From Trichaptum fuscoviolaceum (lineage: Eukaryota > Basidiomycota > Agaricomycetes > Hymenochaetales > Trichaptaceae), in the NCBI GenBank assembly GCA_910574455.1, contig CAJSYZ010000010.1, positions 586,770 to 650,769 of the forward strand: DNA of 64,000 nucleotides, read 5' to 3'. The notes beneath the pieces are model-generated. The model saw only the letters and a list, made by a program, of their open reading frames with translations, was not told the origin of the DNA and made no database searches. The position numbers and the translations under genes were made by a program. Below are positions 57,113-64,000 of this stretch, one piece after another. The stretch's first letter is position 1, and every line of letters begins with the position of its first letter.

Positions 57113-58660
57113 CCGGCGATTAGGGCATGACACGGGTGCACCTGCAGGTGTACCCGGATCCGTGAAGCGCAGGTACCTGCGCAAAAAAACTGATACCTGG
57201 ATCCGACCCGGAACCGTGGGAAACGGGTCCGGGTCTACCTGGACCCGTTACCTGCAGGTATTGCAGGTACCTGATACGATCCGCAGGTAATAACAGTAAG
57301 TAGTGTAGTAATAGGATTTAAAAAAATAATAACATACCAAGTATCCCGGAGGAGGACAGCCTTGCATGGACCACGACCAGTCGAAAGGCAGTGGTGGTGC
57401 TGCCGAATAGCGGGAGAAGAAAGGAATGGGACCACAGTTCAACGCTTTGCCAGGCGTTCCGTGGGCGAGTTCGCAAGCCCAGCATGCGAGCTGACCTTGG
57501 TGATGTAGCAAGAGTGGATTTGGGCGGGGGCGCGCCATCGTTCGAAGCCTGCTCAGAGAATGCGATGGGGACATCTTGTCTTTTGCTGGATTGCCTCTGC
57601 CCCGCCTGGTGCTGCCGTTACCAATCTCCGGTGACGGCGCCCGCAATTGATTGTTGTTGCAGGTGCGGGTGCCTCGCGCGTCGAGTGCCACACCGCCAGG
57701 GAGTTCGGGAAAGGGGACATGGTTTGCGCAGGGATGATCAGCGAGACAGAGATAGGGATCATAGGGTCTTCGATGATAAGACCGCCTTGCAGGCACCATA
57801 ACAACGACAAGTCGCACCATCGCCCTCGTGAAGATGACTTGCTGGCCCTCCCCATCGACGCGATTGCGTCCGCTTGGGCGAATCTGGATGGCCTTGGAGA
57901 GGGCGAGGAGGCGGGCGCCCTGTGTAGGCGACATTGGGCGACGGTGACGGGCACCAAGGGGTTGCGGCGGTGGAAGTTGGCTGACGACACATACCACTTG
58001 TGAGGCGGCATCATGAGTGTGGACGATAGTGAGTGTCACGGTTGCTGAACGAGCAGCATGTCGAGGGCGACGAGCGGAGTCGATGGAAGGGGAGATCAGC
58101 ACGGAAAGGAGATGAAAAAAGCGATAAAAAGACGTACCAGCAGACCGATTCAACCTCTGCAGTACGAGATTCTTGCTTGGTCTTCGCCGCGCACCGGCCT
58201 CGCCGAGCTCGCGGTCCTATTCTGTCTTGCGGTCGCCCGCGCGGACGGACGACTTGCAGGCGGTCTCTGAGCGCAGAGTCGAGTCCGCCGCCCAGTTGGC
58301 GAGCGCGCATTTGGCGGGGAGGCGATTATCGGGCTCGAGGTTGTCATCGAAGTTGGCAGGGGTCAAGAAATCAAGTATAACTTCCATAGGGAGCTTCGAG
58401 ATAGCTCGGAAGTGGTCATGTCGAGTAAAAAGTAATGGCACATCGTTGCGTTCGCGCTCAAGGTCAGTGCACGTGATTGACCGGGTACCTGCAGGTACCC
58501 GGTCAGGTACCTGGGCTCAAAAAATCCAAACCTGGATCTGCAGGTAATCGTGGGAACCAGGTACCTGCGCACAGGTGCACCTGGAACCGCAGGTATTTGA
58601 GCGCAGGTACCTGCAGGTACCCACGGATGACCTGCACCCGTGTCATGCTCTACCGGCGAT
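57113..58660. mobile_element. Nested hAT-like element (1,532 bp, 57121-58652) with GCAGGTACCTGC-rich ends
   Basis: Target duplication CCGGCGAT at 57113-57120 and 58653-58660. Inverted ends: TAG(G/A)GCATGACACGGGTGCA. The outer 150-170 bp at each end repeat GCAGGTACCTGC, CAGGTACC and GGATCC-type words in both orientations. The interior is GC-rich with long overlapping frames on the minus strand (one of 301 codons at 57248-58153), which I consider composition artefacts. One short minus-strand piece (58217-58441: FRAISKLPMEVILDFLTPAN) resembles an F-box start and may be a captured fragment. Confidence 0.92.
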
Positions 58661-58864
58661 GCCTCGGATGAATGCTCCGGGAATCGCCGGACGCAACTTC
58701 GAGGACACGGACGTGTCAACCGGCACCTTTGACAACGTTGGTAAATTATTTCGTTCACTCTCTGCACACCATTTTTTATATTTCAAATGTATATATATTA
58801 GAGATTGTATTAAAGAAAAAAATACATAATTTATATACAAAATAAAAGAGAATAAGCATACTAA

Positions 58865-58928
58865 GATGAGCCTTTGCGTCTGTGCGCATCTTCATGATCA
58901 GCACTGTACACAGACGCAAAGGCTCATC
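58865..58928. repeat. Perfect 20 bp inverted repeat with 24 bp loop
   Basis: GATGAGCCTTTGCGTCTGTG at 58865-58884 and its exact reverse complement at 58909-58928. It abuts the ESS2 fragment. A strong hairpin on either strand. Confidence 0.95.
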
Positions 58929-59115
58929 CTCGCCTTGATCATCCTGTCTCGCTGTGCCTCAACGCGCCTCTGAGCATCCCATGCCAAGCTGTTCTTCTTG
59001 CGCCGCTTTCCGTTCTTGTAATGTAATTTTGCGTGAAGCTTGCGTTGTCCTCTGACGTGTACTGCCCTAGGAACACATCAAGGCTGATGTTCGGGTCATA
59101 CCACGCGCACAGCTA
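58929..59115 (-). pseudogene. ESS2/DGCR14 splicing-factor fragment (captured)
   Basis: Minus strand reads YDPNISLDVFLGQYTSEDNA then SFTQ, followed after a short gap or frame change by NGKRRKKNSLAWDAQRRVEA and QRDRMIKARM. The motif F-x-x-x-Y-T-S-E-D-N-A-S-F and the helix WDAQRRVEAQRDRM are typical of ESS2 (DGCR14/Bis1), a nuclear protein associated with the spliceosome. Only about 55 residues are present with no start. It lies inside the 7.69 kb element. Confidence 0.78.
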
Positions 59116-59278
59116 GGGCCTTTCGTCACTAGGACAAGCGGTGGGGTGTCGAGGTGCATCTGAATGACCTGCGGCCCACAGGCACTATGAGGGTGACTGC
59201 TGTGGCTGGTATCTCATACTAGCTGGTGTTGCAATCGCTTGGAAGAGCCTGATAGCAGAGTATCAAGGTAGTTGTTAA

Positions 59279-59671
59279 TTGCGTAAATACATGCCCACCT
59301 TTGCCATCTTCGTCCGAGCTATCCTTATCGCCTTCGCCTTCCACGACGGGCTTGCCCAGTTGGCCGTTCTCTTCATCGTCGAGGTCACCTCACTTGGTGC
59401 AACAGCGGTTCTACAACCACACAAGACACGTGGCCGCAATGTGTACGCTACAACACTGGCTATCGTGTGCGTCATCGTTGCCACTGTATTCTTCACGTTT
59501 GTTGAGCTTTTCCAGGTGAAGGCAATACCGCGCGTGGCCATTGGCCTAGTTATCGCCGTCATTCTATCTCTCACCGTTGTCCTGGCTTTCTTCAACATGC
59601 TTGCAAACTTCGGCCATATCAGGGAAGGGAAGATATTGCTTGCAATAATGTGTGACAGAGCTTCTGCATGA
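59279..59671 (+). pseudogene. TRP/FLC-like membrane protein fragment (captured)
   Basis: Open stretch of 130 codons with three or four hydrophobic spans: FAIFVRAILIAFAFHDGLAQ, LAVLFIVEVTSLGATAVLQP, HKTRGRNVYATTLAIVCVIV, FFTFVELFQVKAIPRVAIGL and VIAVILSLTVVLAFFNMLAN. The pattern QP(H/Y)KTRG..DV followed by VKAIPRV.IG..IAVI matches the C-terminal part of the fungal TRP-like (FLC/Pkd2) transmembrane family. The N-terminal lipid-binding domain is absent and the end runs into unrelated sequence, so this is an exon-sized fragment. A short translated product is possible but nothing supports it. Confidence 0.7.
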
Positions 59672-60121
59672 CTGTTGACCAGGTTTGTTGAATGGCGGCG
59701 GGGGCGATTCTCGCTGTCGGCGCTGAAATTGTTGCAATTTCCGCCCTCGGTTTTGGGAGAGCAGAGGAGTGACGGGAGCTCAATGCGTCTTGTGTATCAT
59801 TGGTGTCGTAGCAATGAAGACGAGGGTGAAGGTTCACGTTGCACCTATGAGTTGTGCAAGGGATTTAGTTCCATTCCACAGTGTAAGAATCTGTGTTACG
59901 CACCTATCACATTTACGGCCTTCCTACACCTCTGCCGCAAGAGTAATAGTCCTCCAGCAAGTAGAGCAGCGGCGAGATGGGAGAAAATAGAGAGTGAAGA
60001 GCAAGGGGACAACACTGTGGTCGTGAAAGGGGGAGAAAAGGACAAGGACGGATGACGCGCGCCACCACCTAGGGAACGGGGGGCGGGCTCGTCCTCCGAG
60101 GCCCGGAACACGTGAGCCGGA

Positions 60122-60301
60122 GGACCCTGTCAAGGGTCCCACACCCTTACCTGTTTGAATATCTCGAGATCCTCAAAAGGTCTAGAGATATTCACACAGG
60201 TCTAGAAACACATACGGACAGCCGCTCCTCAAGCACATGTGCTCGCTCACGACGCGGTGTTGCACAAGCACTTGTGCTTGAATCCTCGGGTTGCACTGGT
60301 G
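60122..60301 (-). repeat. Right terminal inverted repeat of the 7.69 kb element
   Basis: Inverse partner of 52617-52795. Confidence 0.88.
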
Positions 60302-61224
60302 ATTCGTCAAGGGTCAGGACGAGACTGCTAGCACGATAGTATTGTACCGCCTGCTCCGGTTTCGGGGAGTTGAGAGATGAAGGGTCGAATGACTGAGGAG
60401 TGAAATTGCTAGAAGCATTTGTCGCTAGGTAAGATGTGCAATTGCTTGTAATTGATGCGACAAGTGCAGTTGTCGTCGAGTTGTCGGATATGATGTGGAA
60501 TTTTGTGTTTGACGAGTTGGAAGCAAATGTAGCTGTAGCAAGACTGCTTCCTGGCCTCGAGCTATTATTTGGCTCACCATACTGAGACAATCGCACCATA
60601 AGTACCGTCTTCGAGATTTTAAACGAAGAACATACCTCCGTGTCGCGTAGATAGGCTATATCAGTGATTTCGACAACTGTCAAGCCCCATACGATAGGCC
60701 AGAAGTAAAACGGAAAACCGAGATTAAACACTCCACGTTGATTTGGCAAATCCGGATATCCGCTTCCGTATGTCCTTTATGTTCGAGAAATTAGATCCAC
60801 CTTTCTTGAAGATACGATTATTGACTACGTACCTGGAACCAAAGACTTCAGAACGCGTGCCCCCGCCTGCGCTTCTCCCAGCAAACAATTGGCCAGCAGG
60901 TATTGTAGTGACTTTGCCTCCTCCAACCCCATATGCAGTGGCAGTGTTCCGGCCGCCAGTATATGTGATACTCGATCGAGTGATAGGGACAGGAGAATGA
61001 GAGCTAGAGGAGCTGCTACCACTTCCCGACAAGCCTCCCCGACTTCCTCCACCAGAATTACTGCCAGAACCGGTACTTCCGCCTCCGCTACTCCCACCCC
61101 GATTACCGCTTGGTCTACTACCCCCACTCCCGCTGCGACTGCCGCCACCTCCACCTTCCCGTCGAAAGCGCGTTTTGGCTGAGCTAGACCGAGCTGATGA
61201 GCGCGAGATGAGTGGAATGTACAT
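60302..61224 (-). pseudogene. Gly/Ser-rich membrane protein paralogue, 5-prime part cut off by a transposon
   Basis: The start at 61224 (MYIPLISRSSARSSSAKTRF) corresponds to the start of the intact paralogue. The long Gly/Ser tract follows, then GGRNTATAYGVGGGKVTTIP, GQLFAGRSAGGGTRSEVFGS, an intron, TYGSGYPDLPNQRGVFNLGF with PFYFWPIVWG, an intron, YGEPNNSSRPG, FASNSSNTKFHIISDNSTTT, CTSYLATNASSNFTPQSF and YYRASSLVLTLDE. There the frame meets the element; translation would read about 37 residues of transposon end before a stop. No other stop or frameshift is seen in either half, so the gene was probably functional until the insertion. Confidence 0.92.
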
Positions 61225-61727
61225 GGCTTGCAAGAACTCACGATTGGAGAATCGGTTTTTATGAAATGCCTTGCACAGCACCTTCTTTTACGAGCCTTTA
61301 CTGCATAAGAGACGGTGCTCAATGTGGAAAAAGGCTGGCAAACACTTTTAGGGGGTAAAGCTCTGCTGTACAGGCGTATGTTTGCTGTGTCTGAGACCAA
61401 ATCGTACATTATCGAGAGACAAGTTGCACACTGGCAATCGGGATCTTCTCGTTATGTATGGGAGCCGTGTTGGATAGTGTACGGCAGTGAGTCGAACAAG
61501 AGCGTCCATCGGCGTGAAAGGAATGCACTATATCTAACAAAACCTTGAGTGACATTCCATAGGACCCAACGGCTCACTTTAAGACACTTACCCCCGAAGG
61601 ATCGCAGCCTACTAAGTGGATAGTGGACACAAAGTATGCGACTTGATGGTCGAAACAAAGGTTTGCATACCAGTTAGGTGTGGCGCAGGATCTCTACAGG
61701 TCATCATAAGAGCTCATAGCTTCAAGC

Positions 61728-61801
61728 GTACTGGTGGCGGGGCTGAATCTAAGCTCAGGAAGCGCTCTATATCAACTTAGATTCAGCCCCGCCATCAGTA
61801 C
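61728..61801. repeat. Near-perfect 26 bp inverted repeat (hairpin)
   Basis: GTACTGGTGGCGGGGCTGAA continuing TCTAAG at 61728-61753, and its inverse at 61776-61801 with one mismatch; 22 bp loop. It ends six bases before the mariner-like element. Confidence 0.9.
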
Positions 61802-61804
61802 TAC

Positions 61805-62437
61805 TACAGTGGGGAAAGGCCGATTTCCGCAATTCCGAGCAGGCCGCAATTTTAAGCGTAAAACTCCGATTTTAAAAGTTCTGCTATGAAACCAAGGGAG
61901 AAACACTTATTTATGCAATAAAAAAATTTCCGGACTTTTGTTTCAAATTTTTTCGGAGACAAAAACTTAAAATCTCCCGGATTGAGCTCGGATTGAATTG
62001 GAATGCTTTGAAATACTGTTCTGAAGCATTTCCGAGCGTTTGCAAAAATCTTACCATCAAGGCTTTCCTCTTGGGGTATCAAGCTATTGGTCTCAGACAT
62101 TTCCTGATGGGGTTCAAACCCGGGGAAAAGTAGGTCAAATTTCAAAAAAGTTGATGAGAAACCACCGGATTGGTGAACAGAGTCAATTCCGAGTATTCCG
62201 AGCCCGTGGGAAAGCTCTAGAAGGCGGTAAACACCAAATTTAGCAGCATGTTTCAAATTCTGAGGTGTCATTTTTTTCGGAATACATTCTAAGAAAATCT
62301 AGTCAATAAGAATTGAAGATACAATGCATTAGAAGCTATTTACATGGTTTCAGGGTCATTGGTTAAAATTTGTGTCAGGAGAAGAAATGTATTTAAGTGG
62401 GCTTCGGAATTGCTGGATGTGGCCTTTCCCCACTGTA
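61805..62437. mobile_element. Mariner-like MITE (629 bp, 61807-62435) with TA target duplication
   Basis: TA at 61805-61806 and 62436-62437. Ends are CAGTGGGGAAAGGCC inward on both sides, and the inverted match continues imperfectly through GCAATTCCGA for about 40 bp. The CAGT-type terminus with TA duplication fits Tc1/mariner. An open frame of 139 codons on the minus strand (61852-62271) has no D,D-transposase motif I can recognise. Confidence 0.85.
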
Positions 62438-62677
62438 GTGCGGCAGCACTCTGTAGTTTTCACAGCCTGTCACGGTGCCCGGGCCACTGGCTAGATACTT
62501 GGTTAGTTTTCACGTCCTTGGTAAAGAAAACCTAGCTCGATGGCTGAAGACACACAGATTGTATGGGCTGTAGTACTGGTATTCGCGCGTCATGCAGGTT
62601 GCCAACACTTATTACATCAGTTTATATTAAAACTGGTTATACAACTCTAATAATATGATAAACAGACGAAAAGTATA

Positions 62678-62767
62678 TCTCGCTTAGCTCAGTGGTAGTA
62701 GCGCTTCACTAGTATTGCACGTGCGCCGCACATGAAGAGGTCGGTCGTTCAAGTCGGCCAGCGAGAA
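62678..62767 (+). tRNA. tRNA-Thr (anticodon AGT) with 17-base intron
   Basis: Acceptor stem TCTCGCT/AGCGAGA pairs 7 of 7. D arm GCT/AGC with GG in the loop. Anticodon stem CTTCA/TGAAG. Variable loop AGGTC. T arm GGTCG-TTCAAGT-CGGCC. Discriminator A, then T5 (TTTTT) a few bases downstream as Pol III terminator. The anticodon loop is 24 bases long, which places a 17-base intron at 62715-62731 after position 37 and leaves anticodon AGT at 62711-62713. Mature length is 73 bases. Internal A and B boxes (TAGCTCAGTGG, GGTCGTTCAAGTC) are recognisable. The U1-A72 pair is unusual; the identity call is less sure than the tRNA call. Confidence 0.82.
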
Positions 62768-63356
62768 TAAGCTTTTTAGATTCTTTCCATATTATAATCA
62801 GTTCGACCAGCGGGAATCAACAGTAAGTGCTTTTTACATTTGCGAGGCTCGCGCATGCGACATATCATGTTGGTCTATCCTCCTCGGATTTTTGTCTTCG
62901 ATTTGAAACTAGTTCTTGTGTACACGACTTTATCTGTTCACCTACGCCTCTTACGATTTGCGTACATTTCCAACCTATTACTTGTTATATTATTATAACT
63001 TGTATAGCATTGTAATAATCGAATCTTGGAGGAATAACTGGGCTAAATGTTGGTGGCCTTGCCCAACTTGAATCTCCAAGGATTCTGACTGGCCATCTTC
63101 ACTATAAGCTTCCCTGAGAGAAGTACGATAACATCAATGGCTGCGCTGATTGCCATGAACCACTATCCAAGCTTGTACTACAGTACCAAGGTAGCTTACC
63201 TACTGGTTCACTTATTCCCCGATAAAAGCGGAATATAACACTAGTTGACGGATAAGTCTGAGGAATGGGCCGGCTCAACCGTAATTGTAGATGTTTAGGT
63301 CCCTTGGCAGTCCATTCATCTGGCAACACATTGAATACAACATACAGGCGATTGCA
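62768..63356. other. Intergenic region
   Basis: Pol III terminator next to the tRNA, then AT-rich sequence to the 3-prime end of VPS68. No gene seen. Confidence 0.5.
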
Positions 63357-64000
63357 CTAGATAGACAGATTATACTCGTAATCGCTTGGTGCACTCTGTG
63401 CCAGCCACAGAACGACTGCAGACAACATTACGGCAACATTCTGACCCACATTTGCGTATCCGAAATACGATGGAAGATCTGGCACAACATATTTCAGTAC
63501 AAGAATTGTCTACATAAACATAATTAGTAGGGGTATAGTTTGACTGCAATCAGAACGCACCACACTCCCTGCGAGACCACCGGCCATAAGAGCAAACCCA
63601 ATAAACAAGAACAGTCTTGCGCGCCAGACCGCCCGGGAGTCCGCATAGGCTTCTTCCCCCTTTATCCTGTCCTTGTCTATCAGGTTGACGACCAAGAATC
63701 CTAGGACGGAAAGGATGCCCGGTACCCAGTCCACGAATGCAACGTGCACAGGAGCAGAGTCATACGGTGCATCGGGAGGCGGGCGGTAATGCGATGATAG
63801 TACTGCGGCATCCAGGAAGAGCCAGTGCGCAAGCGCGAACTACGTGCGTCACGCCCATGTTTCGATGAAGTTGGATAGGAAAACGCCGAGGTCAGTTGAG
63901 GACGAACTCGAGGCATCGAGATCACCACGACGCACCAAAGCACCCGCAATGTAAACGCCAACAGACCTCCTGTACTTTCCAATAGACAGGTTCAAGTTCG
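63357..64000 (-). CDS. VPS68: VPS68 / TMEM50-family membrane protein (runs off the right edge)
   Basis: Small four-span endosomal/vacuolar-sorting membrane protein. From the right edge: NLNLSIGKYRRSVGVYIAGA, an intron (GTGCGT..GTAG), LFALAHWLFLDAAVLSSHYR, VHVAFVDWVPGILSVLGFLV then VNLIDKDR, ARLFLFIGFALMAGGLAGSV, an intron ending near 63530, TILVLKYVVPDLPSYFGYAN, VGQNVAVMLSAVVLWLAQ and SDYEYNLSI with the stop at 63357. The motifs VDW(I/V)PGI, NLIDK and ARLFLFIGFALMAGG are diagnostic. Only the first residues are missing from the window. Confidence 0.92.

Larger units (their letters stand above)
52609..60309. mobile_element. 7.69 kb transposon (52617-60301) with long inverted repeats, 8 bp target duplication and captured gene fragments
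   Basis: ATTCGTCA flanks the element at 52609-52616 and 60302-60309. Both ends read CACC(T/A)G(G/T)GCAACCC inward, and the inverted match continues for about 170-180 bp with roughly one difference in eight, including AAGCACAAGTGCT and ACACCGCGTCGTG. The host gene is collinear with its intact paralogue once the element and one ATTCGTCA are removed, so the borders are certain. Inside are HSP70, ESS2 and TRP/FLC-like fragments, two nested hAT-like elements and a 20 bp perfect hairpin. No transposase is seen. An 8 bp duplication with long inverted repeats would fit a MULE, KDZ or hAT-type mobiliser; I cannot choose among these. Confidence 0.93.

Noticed and set aside
57248..58153. 301-codon open frame on the minus strand inside a nested element
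   Set aside because: Overlaps other long frames in GC-rich DNA, runs into the word-repeat arm, and has no recognisable domain or conserved pattern; likely a composition artefact.
59690..59770. Short hydrophobic stretch AGAILAVGAEIVAISALGFG
   Set aside because: Could be another captured fragment, but it is too short and ends at a stop; no family assigned.
1..64000. CRISPR arrays, bacterial operon signals or integrated virus genes
   Set aside because: None seen; intron structure and gene content are clearly nuclear fungal.

Overview
The window looks like nuclear DNA of a basidiomycete fungus, most likely an Agaricomycete. Genes are dense and alternate between strands, and nearly all carry several 45-70 bp GT-AG introns. 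The gene families fit: an F-box/LRR family, a TKL-type kinase fused to a DUF6699-like domain, alpha-1,3-glucan synthase, and secreted Cys-rich and Gly/Ser-rich proteins. The tRNA has the short intron after position 37 that is usual in eukaryotic nuclei.

Layout. 0-10 kb is housekeeping: an unidentified N-terminus (minus), sterol C8-isomerase ERG2, signal peptidase subunit SPC2, two divergent F-box-type genes with a decayed tandem copy, and the head-to-head ribosomal pair RPS13/RPS6. 10-19 kb holds a two-gene block (8-Cys secreted protein plus a convergent unknown gene) that recurs about 7 kb downstream in decayed form. Between the copies lie a 674 bp hAT-like element and a kinase-DUF6699 gene. 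21-28 kb holds a DHTKD1-type 2-oxoacid dehydrogenase E1 and myo-inositol oxygenase. 28-34 kb has no gene I can support. 34-40.4 kb holds an aldo-keto reductase, a secreted BBE-like FAD oxidoreductase and a Gly/Ser-rich membrane protein.

From 42 to 62 kb the window is a transposon graveyard. A dead alpha-1,3-glucan synthase gene (minus) has an internal tandem duplication and is split by a 4.73 kb element with TA target duplications. That element carries remnants of a protein kinase, coatomer beta-prime and TFIIF-alpha. A paralogue of the Gly/Ser-rich gene is cut by a 7.69 kb element with roughly 180 bp terminal inverted repeats and a perfect 8 bp target duplication. That element carries fragments resembling HSP70, ESS2/DGCR14 and a TRP/FLC membrane protein, and two smaller hAT-like elements are nested in it. 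I see no transposase in either large element, so both look like non-autonomous, gene-fragment-capturing (Pack-type) DNA transposons. A mariner-like MITE, an intron-containing tRNA-Thr and the VPS68 gene close the window.

Most intron boundaries were set by hand from splice consensus plus reading frame and are inference. Family names come from recognised motifs, not from searches.
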